Assembly (NCBI GenBank): GCA_030762895.1
Contig: CM061068.1
Coordinates: forward strand, 40,534,783-40,598,782
Direction: 5' to 3'
Length of the DNA stretch: 64,000 bases
From: Sophora flavescens
Lineage: Eukaryota > Streptophyta > Magnoliopsida > Fabales > Fabaceae
Part shown: positions 22,610 to 33,744 of the stretch, piece after piece
Position numbering within the stretch: position 1 is the first letter of the stretch
How the letters are laid out: every line of letters starts with the position of its first letter
Program-made: the position numbers and the translations under genes
The notes under the pieces: generated by a model
What the model was told of the DNA's origin: nothing
The model's database searches: none
What the model saw: only the letters and a program-made list of their open reading frames with translations

Positions 22610-25600
22610 ATGTCAATGATTGAGCGGAAGACTATCGGCCTAGAAGAAGGATGGGATTTTATTCAGAAGAAGGGCATCACAAAGCTCAAGAACATTCTAG
22701 AAGGCTTGCCCGAGCCTCAGTTCACCTATGAGGACTGCATGATCCTATATACGTACGCGAGATTGAGATAGATAGATTTTTATTCATATGTTCAAATTGG
22801 ATCCTTTTAATTGGGCACTCACTGTGTTTTGTTTACACCCCCTGCAGGACAGTCTACAATATGTGCTATCAAAGGCATCCTCCCAACTATGCCCAACAAC
22901 TGTATAACAAGTACAAGGAAGCAATTGAAGACTACATCATATCAACTGTCAGTCATATTCATACAATCATACATACGCTTTCTTTGTTGTTAAGTGTTTA
23001 AATAAACTTACTTTCAATTCTTTATCACTAGGTTCTGCCATCTTTGCGAGACAAGAAAGATGAACTTTTGTTGACAGAACTGCTCACAAGATGGTCAAAT
23101 CACAAAACTATGACCAGGTGCCTCTCAAGATTTTTTTGTCATCTTGACAGACACCCAGGACGGAAACATCCCTCAATTGCACAAACCAGCTTCTTATCCT
23201 TCTATTACTTGGTTGGTCATGAGATTCCTTTGAATACTTGCACTGCCATTTTATTTTGCTTTTCCATTTTGCCCCTTTTCTAACTCTGGGTTGAAGTTTA
23301 CTTCATTTTATTTGTCTCAGGTATATGAAGAGATTAATAAACCAGTAATGGATGCTATATTAGCTATGGTATCTCTTTTTTCTGTTTCTATATGTTTGTT
23401 ACTTATAAATTTATAAATAACAAGTAATGTATTTCTCAGTTCAATATAATTATTGATGGGAACTTGTTTGGATTCACAAACCAAGAGATGCTTCACTTTG
23501 TTTGTCAACTATCTAATGCAGGTGTTACACTTGCATTGAAAAAAAATGGTTTCACTATGTCTGAATTTCCTTAATGATGCCTTATTGTTCTCTGATTTAG
23601 TTATGTAATTGAAGGGGTGGTAGTAATTTAACTATCCTCAAAACGCTGCTATGCTCAATCCAAAATAGTCATTTGGTTTAATCTTTGCTATTTTCATTTG
23701 ATTTTTGCTTGTGATGGCTCTTTTCTCTTCATTTCCTGTTATCCAGATTGCTCGGAAACATGCAGGAGAGCAGATTGATCAAACATTGCTTAATAACGCA
23801 TTGGATTTCTACTTAAAGATCGAAGAAACCACAAGAGAAAACAATGCAAAGGTGATTTCGGAAAAGATTACTTTTTATTGGAGAAAATTAAAATTGCATT
23901 ATGTAGTGAGTTCCTTTTGAAACATATTCTGGTCGATCTTGTATACCGCTTTACGTTATGATAAAAAACTTCTCATTATCTTTTTACACCTTAATTTCAC
24001 CTGTTTAAACTGGAGTGAGAATAAATGCTATAAAAAATAAATAGTGCAATTGGTATTTTACCCGTTCACCTACCTAAAAGTTTTTTAGTCTGTACAATCA
24101 TATGACTTTCTGTTATATAAAACAAATTAAAACAAGCTCGTCATGTTTTTAAAACGTGCTTTTGGTGGCGTCTTGTACTAAACTTGTTTTACCTAAAAAT
24201 ATTTATATCACATACTTTTTGAAAAGAAAATGTCGTTTTGCTTCCCTGCATCAAATGTGTAATCACACGAAAGAAATTTTGGAGCCTTTGGCTCTAATTT
24301 GTTTCTATTGAGACAAATTAAATGTATGCAAAAGATCTATATGCCTATTTCAGGAATTCTAGTATTTTTTGTATCCCAATTATTAAGCAATGCTTCCAAT
24401 TTAAAAAACTAGGCTAAGATGTTAGTATTGATTGCAGGATCCAGTTGTTTTATCTAAGAAATTCAACTTGATAAGCTCTGATAAAGATGTATTTGAAGTT
24501 GACTACGATTTTGCACTTATGTCAAAATCATTGGATGACATTGCCAAGGCCATGTCCATGTCCGTTGGTGATGGTGATAGCATTTCTGTTTCTTTAATGG
24601 ATGCTATATTTGCTATGGTATTCTCTATTTTCCATTTCTATATGTTTGTTATTTATAAATTCATAAACAAGTAATTTATTTCTTAGTTCAATATAATTAT
24701 TGATGGGAACTTGTTTGGATTGACAAACCAAGAGATGCTTCACTTTGTTTGTCAACTATTTAATGCAGGTGTTACATTTTCTTTAATGATGCCTTATGTT
24801 TCTCTAATTTAGTTATGTAGTTGAATGGTGGTAATAATTTAATTATCTTCAAAATGCTGCTATACTCAATCCAAAATAGTCATTTGGGTTAATATTTGTT
24901 GTTTAATTTCATTTGATTTTTGCTTGTAATGGCTCTTTTGTCTTCATTTCCTTGTTATCCAGATTGCTCGAAAACGTGCAGGAGAGCAGATTGATCGAAC
25001 ATATCTTATTTTCGTATTGGAATTCTACTTAGAGATTGAAGAAACCACAAGAAAAAACAATGCAAAGGTGATTTCGGCAAAAATTACTTATTGAAGATAA
25101 TTTTAAAATTGCATTATGTATAGCAAGAGTTCCTTTTGAAACATTTTTTGGTTTACATTTAGGTCAAATTCTGAAAGTTTTGTGCTCTTCCTTAACCATT
25201 ATATAGAACACTAATGTTGGTTTCACATTTTTTTTACACTATCCCTCCTAACTTTTTTTAGGTTACAAAAATATGTGTAGGGATAATATAAAAAATTGGA
25301 TTTTCAAAATAAAAGGATCTGTTTGGTTTCTGTTTTTTAGTTTTACATATAAAAAATATAAGTTTTTTTTTCTTGTAATCTCTTTTTTAAAGTCTTGTAT
25401 TGGAATCGTGTAATAGTTATTGTTTTCGTTGTTTCGTTTTCAAAACTGTAAAAAGAAAGTGATATTTTTGTAATTAAAATTAAAAATAAGACCCAAAAAA
25501 AAATCTAAAACCAAACTAGAGTCTTGTACATAAATAGTCAAATAGTTAGCTTCATTTTTTAAAGTTTTAAATAAATTCTTGACCTCCATTTTAAAAGTTT

Positions 25601-28600
25601 TAAATTCTTGAGAAAAAAACAATCCACCGGGTATAGTTTAATATTTGAATTTGGTAAAATATTATGGATAACTTTGATCTTCACCTTTGAGATTTTATTT
25701 TTTTTATAAACCAACCTTTATATATTTAAAGTATTTGGGATATGCCAACCCATATACAATGTAACATCAAAAAACCAACTATTGTAAATAAAATACTACC
25801 CTAAAAAGAGAATAGTATTATCTTTACAACATTGAAATGCAAAAGATATAACGTATAAAACAAAATAGATAAATATAAAATTTGGTGGGGGGATAGGATA
25901 AACCATCATGTTTCCTCCTATCATATTCATCCGTAAAATTTTATCATGATAAGTAGATAAGATAAGATAAGATGGGATTAAAGTATAAAAAATGTATACT
26001 AAATAATTAAAATATAATAAATTATAATATGGTTACCGAAAAAAGGTATAATAAAACATAAAATAATAAAAATATTAATAATTAATTTTAAAAATTATTA
26101 TTTCTTCTCACAAGGCTAATTTTGTTACGTCATATTATTTTTAAAAACTAAAAAATAAATAAAAATTCTAATAATTTAACTATGGACTAGACTTAGGTAC
26201 AGTATCATATATGCATTTGGTACTGTTCTAGACACAAAAAAGTATTTATTTTCATTAAATAGGTGCATTTTTTGAGACACGTTATAATAATTGTGTCTAA
26301 GTTTTTTCCTTTAACTATATGTAAAGTAAAAACTAAAAATGAATATTTAAAATTATAAAAAATTTAATTTTAAGTTAAACAATATTTTAAAAATTTTAAA
26401 TATTATATGTAATTTTATCAGAAGGACAATTTTGTCTTTTTATATAATCTTAAAAAAATGAAAATTATAAAAAAACTAAAATATAATCAAATATGAAAAT
26501 ATTCAGAACAAGAACGAAAATTTTAAAATTCATACTAAAATTACAATGCTATCCAGTTGGTTATCTGGTGGACACCAAACGTCGGATAGGATAATAACTT
26601 ATCTTGCTCATATCATATCCTACTCCTATCTTGTTCTCTTATCCTATCCGCCCCTATCATATCCTGACCACCAAACGAGCCCTAAAAGCCTTCAACTTTG
26701 TGATGAATGCAACAAACCATCAACTCTTCAAATCTGCCATGTAGAGAATCAATATGAGAAAAATTAAGAGAAGTTTTATTCTCATATTATCTTTTTACAC
26801 CTTAATTTTACCTATATAAACTCGAGTGAGAATAAATGTTCTCAAAAATAGATAGTGCAATTAGTATTTTTACCCATTCCCATCCCTAAGTTTTGTTAGT
26901 CCGGTTATAATCATATGATTACTGAAACATCTGTTACATAAAAACAAGCTCGTCATGTTTTCAAGATGAGCTTTTGGTAGCGTCTTGTACTAAACTTGTT
27001 TTACTTGAAAATATTTATATTGCTTACGTTTTGAAAATAAAATGATGTTTTTCTTTCCTGCATCAAATGTGTAATCCCATGAAAGAAATATCGGAGCCTT
27101 TGGTGCTCTAATTTTTTTTTCTATTGAGATAAGTGTTATCGAATAGCGGTCATGGCGGCGCCATGGCTGAAAGCGGTGGCGGGTTTCGAGGGAAACGCCA
27201 TATGGAGGTGGTGGCGTGGTGGATTTCACGTGGGGGAAAATGGCGGCTGCATGGTAGGTGGCGGGAATGGCGGAGGCGCCTGTCATGATGGAAAAAGTGG
27301 GGTTTTTTTGGGTTTTGAGAAAAAACCCTAAATAAGACTCCTGTTTTACTTGGGCTGTGTTACCCGACCCGGAAAATGGGTCCAAAATGGGCAAAACCCA
27401 TAATTACCGGGTTCGCTCCCCTACCTAGAGAACCATGAATTGGTTCATGCGGCGCCATGGCAACCAGGAAGTTGCCATCAATGAACCGAAATAGCAGAAG
27501 ATGAAATGGCGGCTTGAACATGTAGTGGGTGACACTGGTTGAAGAAGACAGAGATCGCAAGCTTGAAGCTGTTGGGGGCTGCTGCAACTAAAAATTGTGG
27601 TGACACTCCGAAGAAGATGAAGTATATTGGGTAATAAAAGGGTTTTATTGAGACTTGGGAAGGGATATACTGCTATCATGTTCTTTTAGGAAATGAAAGG
27701 GCTTTTAGCCTTTTAGTCTTTTACCGAGACTTGGACCATTAAAAATTAGAAGTCTTTTACTGAGACTTGGACCATTAATAAGAATTAAAAAAAATATAAA
27801 AAACTAATAAGAATAAAATAAATTAAAGAATTAGAAAATAAAGTCCTCTCTATATATTTTTTTTATTGAAACTTGAAGAGTATTAAATCTCTCTTTTTTT
27901 TTTAGTGTAACTTTTTTTTTAACAAAATTTCAGTGTAACTTTTGGTATTAGACAACAATAATAAGTTGGTTCATTTATTAGGTAGATGAAAAATATTTAT
28001 GATTATAACTAAAAATAATTAATTAAATACTGAAATTAATTAATTGTAAGTTAGGAATACCTTGTGAAATCTTAAAGAAATATTGATTCATATTACTTCC
28101 TCCTTCTTTTTCTATGGTAATTTTAGCTACTTATTTTTGTTCCAAAACAATGGATCTTTTATAAACCCAAGATATATTTGACAACTTTTTTTCCCATATA
28201 TACCCTTATCATAGAATTAAATTGAAATGCCTTGAAAATACACTAAACATTCCCTACTTAAATTCAGTCATAAATGTTGCATGTTCCAAATCAAGAGTGG
28301 CACATATCAATACACCTTGCATTTGACCAAATAAAATGTGTACCTTCTTAGTGGAGTGTGGAGTAAATGTGGTTGGAATTTGTAAATAATTAATGCTACT
28401 ATAAATAAGGGTATTTTGATATAAATGTAAACAAATTAATGATTTCTTAGTCTATATGTAGAAACCTTAAATTACCGTAGAAAAAGAACGGAGGAACGGA
28501 GGGAGTACTTATTGATTAAAAAATTTATAATGACAAATAAACCTTGTTAGTAGTCTATAATAGGTGAATACGAGACTTACTTGATATTTTCTATCAATGT

Positions 28601-31600
28601 TGTTTATGGTATTTGACATATGTTGTTAGTATTTTGGATTTTATAATTATCTTTGCAATTTTTGTTATATATATATATATATATATAAATTTTTTGTTCG
28701 CCATGGCATCCGCCATATAAGACTGCATTGCCATCCGCTATAATGTATGGTGGATTTTTGGCTGGCATCCATAGGCTACCATCCGCCATCGATAACACTG
28801 ATTGAGACAAATTAAATGTATGCAAAAGATCTATATGCCTATTTCAGGAATTCTAGTATTCTAGTATCTTTTATATCCCAATATTATTAAGCAATGCATC
28901 CAATTTAAAAACTAGGCTAAGATGTTAGTGTTGATTGCAGGAAGAGGAAATGAATGGCAGTCCAACTGTTTCATCCAATAAATTCAACTTGACAAGCTCT
29001 GATGGGAATGTGTTTGAAGTTGACTATGATGTGTCACTTATGTCAAAAAAATTGGAGGATCTTATCGAGACCATTCCTGTTGGTGATGTTGATAGCTTTT
29101 CTGTTTCTTTAATGGATACTATATTTGCTATGGTATTCTCTGTTTTCCATTTCTCTCTGATTGTTATTGATAAATTTATAAACAAGAAATTTATTTCTCA
29201 GTTCAATATAATTATTGATGGGAACTTGTTTGGATTGACAAACCAATAGATGCTTCACTTTGTTTGTCAACTACTTAATGCAGGTGTACGTACACTTGCA
29301 TTGAAAAAAATTGTTTCACTATGTCTGAATTTCTTTAACGTTGCCTTATGTTTCTCTGATTTTGTTATGCAGTTGATTGGTGGTAGTAATTTAATTATTT
29401 TCAAAATGCTGCTATACTCGATCCAAAATAGCCATTTGGGTTAGTATTTGTTATTTTAATTTGAATTTTCCTGTAATGGCTCTTTTGTCTTCATTTCCTG
29501 GTATCCAGATTGCTCGGAAACGTGCAGGAGAGCAGATTGATCAAACATTGCTTAATAACGCATTGAATTTCTACTTAAAGATTGAAAAAACCAATGCAAA
29601 GGTGATTTCGGTAAAAATTACTTCTTATTGGAGATAAATTTAAAATTGCATTATGAAGCATGAGTTCCTTTTGAAACATGTTTTGGTCGGTCTTGTATAC
29701 TGCTTACCTACCGTGTCCTCAGGAAAATTACATTTAGGTCAAATTCTGAAAGTTTTGTGCTCTTTCTTAACTATTATATAGAACACTAATGTTGGTTTGA
29801 CACCTCACTTTTTCACACTATCCTTCCTAATTTTTTAAGTGTACAAAGATAGGTGTAGGGATAATATAAAAAATTGGATTGTCAAATTAAAAGGATTTGT
29901 TTGGTTTTTATTTTCATTTCTGGTTTTTAGTTTTATATATAAAAATATAAGCTTATTTTTATTGTATTCTTTTTTTAAAGTCTTGTATTGGAATCGTGAA
30001 CTAGTTATTGTTTTTATTGTTTCATTTTGAAAATTGTGAAAAGAAAGTGGTATTTTTGTAATTAAAATTAATTAAGACAAAAAAAATTCTAAAACCAAAC
30101 GAGAGTCTTGTACAGAAATAGTCAAATAGTTGCCTTAAAGTTTTAAATTCTTGACCTCCATTTTTAAAGTTTTAATTCCTTGAGAGAAAAGATAATCACC
30201 AGATATAGTTTAATATTTAAATTTGGTAACATGTTATGGACAACCTTGATCTTCAACTTTGAGATGAATGCAAAGAACCATCAACTTTCAGATCCGCCAT
30301 GTAGATAATCAGTATGAGAAAAATGAAGAGAAGTTTTATTCTCATATAATCTTTTTACACCTTAATTTCCCTTGTGTATAATCTTGAGTGAGAATAAAAT
30401 GCTCTAAAAAATATATAGTGCAATTGATATTCTCACCCATTCACACACCTAGAAGTTTTTGTCAGTCCTGTTACAATCATATGATTACTTACTGAGACAT
30501 CTGTAATATAAAACAAATTAAAACAAGCTCATCATGTTTCCAAAACGAGCTTTTGGTAGCGTCTTGTACTCTATGTAGTTAATAGCGTGCTATAGAGGTT
30601 ATAGAGGTGTAGCAGAGTGGACCAGTCCCCGACCGCTATGGTGCTCAAATAACAGTGTTTTCTGATAGCGGTAATAGTGGCCGGAATAGTGGAAAGTAGC
30701 GGCCGCTACAACAAAGATTGTCAAGAACCCATTTTTACCTATCCTCAAACTTTTTTCCATATCTAACGGTCATATTTGGGGGTATTGTTGGTTTTTCGGT
30801 CCAAGGTTAAATAATTTTCACCACTGACTTCTTCATGTTTGATAGTTTTTTGACTTTTGTTGTTAGAGACATGAAGGTTATAACTTATGATTATTAATTA
30901 TGAGTTTGTGTTTGCAATTTTGGGTAGTTTGTTATGTTTTAGCATTTATATATGTGTGTGTTTAATTTTTTAGCTTGTGTGTATATACCATTGCAATAGA
31001 TGTCATCCCGCTCCCGCTATCCTGTTATAGCGGTTTCGGGGGTTGGCCGCTAAGCTCCGTTATCCGAGATATTGATAACTATGCTTGTACTAAACTTGTT
31101 TTATGTGAAAATAATTATATCATATACTTTTTGAAAATAAAATGTCGTTTTTCTTCCCTGGATCAAATGTATAATCCCATGTAAGAAATATTTGGAGCCT
31201 TTGGCTCAAATTTTTTCTATTGAGACAAATAAAATGTATGCAAAAGAGCTATATGCCTATTTCAGGAATTCTAGTATTTTTTGTATCCCAATTATTAAGC
31301 AATGCATCAATTTAAAAAAATAGGCTAAGATGTTAGTGTTGATTGCAGGAAGAGAAAATGCATGGCAGTCCAACTGTTTCATCTAAGAAATTCAATCTCA
31401 TAAGCTTTGATGGGGATGTGTTTGAAGTTGACTACGGTGTGGCACTTATGTCAAAAACATTGAAGGACACTATCGAGACCATTCCTGCTGGTGATACTGA
31501 TAGCATTTCTGTTTCTTTAGTGAGCAGTAAAATATTGACCAAGGTCATTGAATACTGCAAGAAGCACAACAACACACAAATGGATGTTGATCTCAGGGAT

Positions 31601-31741
31601 TGGGATGCTCAGTTCGTCGATGTTGACCTTAAAACTCTGTTTGGGCTTGTTAAGGCTGCAAACTACATGAAAATCGATAGTCTGCAGGTACTGGCCACCA
31701 GTAAAGTAGATGACTTGATAAATGGCAAGACACCAAAGTAA
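22610..31741 (+). CDS. Chimeric CUL1 N-terminus / SKP1-like protein with tandem modules
   Basis: Ten inferred exons: 22,610-22,752; 22,848-22,947; 23,032-23,211; 23,321-23,368; 23,747-23,851; 24,438-24,617; 24,963-25,067; 28,941-29,132; 29,509-29,601; 31,349-31,741. All introns are GT-AG and all but the first are phase 0, giving about 512 residues without an internal stop. Residues 1-192 match the plant CUL1 amino terminus (ERKTIGLEEGWDF, NILEGLPEPQF, YAQQLYNKYKEA, VLPSLRDKKDE, AGEQIDQTLLNNALDFYLKI). Residues 193-252 and 288-351 are SKP1-like BTB half-domains (KKFNLISSDKDVFEVDYD) ending in cullin-derived MDAIFAM. Residues 253-287 and 352-382 repeat the cullin AGEQID exon. Residues 383-512 are SKP1-like through the BTB and the start of the SKP1 dimerisation region (SSKILTKVIEYCKKH, LFGLVKAANYMKI, LINGKTPK), stopping before the last F-box-binding helices. 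The cullin homology/RBX1/NEDD8 part is absent. SCF assembly is the family role; the function of this fusion is unknown. The exon model is inferred, not verified by transcripts. Confidence 0.8.
23348..24596 (+). repeat. Chimeric-gene tandem segment, copy 1
   Basis: The segment runs from ATGGATGCTATATT inside cullin exon 4 through the AGEQID exon to GTTTCTTTA inside the SKP1-like exon. The same segment follows again at 24,597-29,111 (enlarged by insertions in the intron) and 29,112-31,519. Both breakpoints are within exons and keep the frame. The intron after the AGEQID exon shares blocks such as TATTGAGACAAATTAAATG in all copies. Confidence 0.8.
23440..23521 (+). other. Conserved 82-nt cassette in intron (possible poison exon), copy 1
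   Basis: It is flanked by CTCAG and GTGTTA, so it looks like an exon, and could encode FNIIIDGNLFGFTNQEML. It has no counterpart in CUL1, where the flanking exons join directly. Its 82 nt would shift the next exon into a quick stop (a TGA within eleven codons). Copies at 24,687-24,768 and 29,202-29,283 have the same length and splice-like ends; the third has an internal TAG. I treat it as intronic or a regulatory exon. Confidence 0.5.
25694..26690. mobile_element. Insertion in intron 7, partly MITE-like
   Basis: Relative to the third tandem copy (around 30,255), about 1 kb is inserted between GATCTTCACCTTTGAGA and TTCAACTTTGTGATGAATGC. The right end reads CCACCAAACGAGCCCT, a typical MITE end, preceded by repeats of ATCATATCCT. 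Left-hand partner sequences (GGGGGGATAGGATAAACC) occur near 25,885. Exact ends and superfamily are unresolved. Confidence 0.45.
28096..28505. mobile_element. Stowaway-like MITE
   Basis: The left end CTTCCTCCTTCTTTTTCTAT is the imperfect reverse complement of the right end TACCGTAGAAAAAGAAC...GGAGGGAG, and the element is flanked by TA dinucleotides (28,094-28,095; 28,506-28,507), as for Tc1/mariner-type Stowaway MITEs. Confidence 0.75.
28664..28688. repeat. AT dinucleotide microsatellite
   Basis: A run of about eleven TA units lies inside the TIR element in intron 7. Confidence 0.8.
29112..31519 (+). repeat. Chimeric-gene tandem segment, copy 3
   Basis: Third copy of the segment. After it the SKP1-like exon continues into genuine SKP1 sequence (GTGAGCAGTAAAATATTG) rather than cullin exon 4, so this is the right-hand end of the array. 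It has its own insertion at 30,571-31,083. The AGEQID exon here is four codons shorter (93 nt) but still in frame. Confidence 0.78.
30571..31083. mobile_element. Small non-autonomous TIR element in intron 9
   Basis: It is flanked by CTTGTACT at 30,563-30,570 and 31,084-31,091, an 8-bp perfect target duplication. The tandem copy at about 24,170 shows the empty site (CGTCTTGTACTAAACTTG). Inner sequence is rich in ATAGCGG and CCGCTA; the ends CTATGTAGTTAATAGC and GATAACTATG are weak inverted repeats. Related in style to the 27,132 element. Confidence 0.68.
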
Positions 31742-32829
31742 CTTGTCCTGTTTGTATTAAAGATGACTTGAAATAAGTCACATGAAGAGGACAACCATTA
31801 GGTAGAATCTTGAGATTTTCAGTTAAAATTATACCTTGGGTTTATTTCATGTTTTAGTTTACCATTTCAACTTCAATACCTCTTTGTTTGTTGGAGACAT
31901 TAGTTATTATCCCCTACAGTACACAACTATTTAAATTGTCATTTTTATTTTATTTTTTAAGAATCTCATTTTTATTTTTTTTACAAAGACTATCTCATTT
32001 CTAAATCAAGCTCATACGGAATTTTATACAGCTGAAGTGATTTATCTTCCAACTGAGTTGTACCATTTGGTGGGGTTTTGCTGATGCTGCAGAAGAGCAG
32101 ATATTGGCGAACATACTGAAAAGGAAAGATATGAAGATAGAAAACCGTAAAAGGAATAATGAACTCACTTTTCCCCCTAATTAACCAAAAAAGAATCGTC
32201 GATTTCCGTGGATGGATAAACAATTAGAGTAACTATTGTGTGCCACAAATTAGATGAATATTTTTGTATACCTTAGGCACTTGACTATGGTTGCTAGTGC
32301 AGATGCTTCTTTTTGAGCTTCAAATTCTACTACGATCTAAGAGGCTAGTTGTTTTCTTCTATGAATACCCTTGTAAAATGAAAATAATGTGGATTAATGT
32401 CCTCAAATAAAATAAAAAAAAATGGCCATTACGTTATGGTTTCCCAATTAAAAAACATTGCTAAATTGGATTAATGTGATGACTTTTTTAAAAAATTTAG
32501 GAAATGTTTTTACCTATTTTTAAATGTGAGAATTCTACTTGCAATGGCCTATAATTTTAGGGTCAAAATAAGGATTGACTCATTTCATGCTCTCCAAAAT
32601 ATCTATTGCTCTCATTGCATTTTTTATAATTTACTTTGATTTATGTTATGTATCAATTTATGGTTTCACCTCGGTGTAATTTATCAAGACATGAACGTGG
32701 GTCGATGCATATTCCTCATCACTTAACCAGTGAATAACCTCCTTGTCAGCATGACGGTCAGGAAGGTTAAATACATATAGGGAATAAGGAAACTCTGCAT
32801 TATTAGCATCTACTTCATTCCTAATATTC
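31742..32829. other. 3' flank of chimeric gene, no further gene seen
   Basis: The first few hundred bases are probably 3' untranslated sequence of the chimeric gene. The rest is AT-rich. The minus-strand open frame that starts in the LINE fragment continues to about 32,658, but that part no longer resembles a LINE. Confidence 0.45.
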
Positions 32830-33301
32830 CTTTGATTTTTTGAACCACCCTGGATGAAATCTCTGCTAATTCTATCCAAATCATCAAAAGTGGATTTAGG
32901 TAGGAGAGAAATCTGCATAACATAACTTGAAGAGCAGATAATAAAGATTTTGTTAGAGCGAGTCTTCCTGCAAACGATAAAGTCTTGGCCTTTGAATTAC
33001 TTAATCTCATAGAAGCCTTATCTAAAATACTTCTATAAGTTCTTCGAGAAACTCTTTGGGGATGTAAGGGAACACCAAGATATTTCCTTAAGTCCTCGGT
33101 CCTTTGAAATCTCATTAACTCACTAATTTGAATTCTGACATTCCAATGAACATTCCTTGAAATGAAAATTCTAGTTTTACTCTCACAAAACAAATCCAAA
33201 CAAGTAGGAATAATTTCAACATTTTCTAAAGACGCTTTAGAAAACATGCAATAATAAATCATCTGCAATTTATAACCTTTGTATGTATTTAGTTTTTTCA
33301 C
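32830..33301 (-). pseudogene. LINE (L1-type) reverse transcriptase fragment
   Basis: The minus strand translates to LINE RT carboxyl sequence: TRIFISRNVHWN, the hallmark RKYLGVPLHPQRVSRRTY, then KAKTLSFAGRLALTKSLLSA. In the overlapping frame it continues with LLPKSTFDDLDRISRDFI, so there is a frameshift near 32,910. The catalytic YADD part, endonuclease and poly(A) end are missing. A dead remnant, typical of 5'-truncated or decayed plant L1 elements. Confidence 0.85.
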
Positions 33302-33744
33302 ATAATCATACCAAGGAAAAAATTATATGATAAAATCCATTCCGTGCCATCATATCTGTGAAACTGTGTCTTCCTATTTGTTACATTTTTGTTTAGAAAA
33401 ACATGGAAAAGGTAAATATGTCATTCATTAGACAGCAATTTAGTGAGAAGATTATCGTGGTATATACTACTACTCTCACAGTATATAATTAGGATTTTAA
33501 TCCTACGTATTCTACATTTTGTCTTTCAATATTTGGAAAAAGAAGGAATGCTAAAAGATACATATTGAAAAAGGCAATAACTCTTGGTGTATTCTGTGTA
33601 CCACTGGACTATATACATTAATTATGTTTCACCAAATGTAATTTCTACGTCATTTACAGCTTTTTCCTTTTGGTTGGTTATGATTTTTGCAACTTCTTTG
33701 GGGCCAATATTGGCTTTCAAGAACTACGAAGAAAGAGGCATTTT
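33302..33744. other. No gene seen
   Basis: AT-rich spacer between the LINE fragment and a MITE-like element. Confidence 0.45.

Larger units (their letters stand above)
27132..28800. mobile_element. Non-autonomous TIR element (Mutator-like?) in intron 7
   Basis: It begins AGTGTTATCGAATAGCGG and ends CGCCATCGATAACACTG, short inverted ends. The flanks are ATTGAGATA (27,123-27,131) and ATTGAGACA (28,801-28,809), a 9-bp target duplication with one change; the empty site is visible in copies 1 and 3. A 9-bp duplication suggests a Mutator-like element. The left 0.45 kb is unusually GC-rich for this window; its open frames are not recognised. It contains a Stowaway-like MITE at 28,096-28,505. Confidence 0.72.
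24597..29111 (+). repeat. Chimeric-gene tandem segment, copy 2
   Basis: Second copy of the exon-4-to-SKP1 segment. Its large intron (25,068-28,940) carries an extra insertion (25,694-26,690) and a 1.67-kb TIR element (27,132-28,800) that are absent from the other copies. The exons stay open: the AGEQID exon at 24,963 reads AGEQIDRTYLIFVLEFYLEI, more diverged than copies 1 and 3. Confidence 0.78.

Noticed and set aside
23440..23521. Treating the 82-nt FNIIIDGN block as a normal coding exon
   Set aside because: It would break the frame of the following AGEQID exon in every copy, has a stop in copy 3, and has no counterpart in CUL1; kept as a possible poison exon only.
27425..27679. Overlapping minus-strand ORFs of 75-134 residues near 26,990-27,679
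   Set aside because: Several frames are open at once in the GC-rich end of a TIR element; no recognised protein.
22610..31741. Calling the cullin/SKP1 locus a set of unrelated pseudogene fragments
   Set aside because: All inferred exons are open, phases agree, and splice borders are intact over 9 kb with transposon-laden introns; decay would be expected to leave stops.
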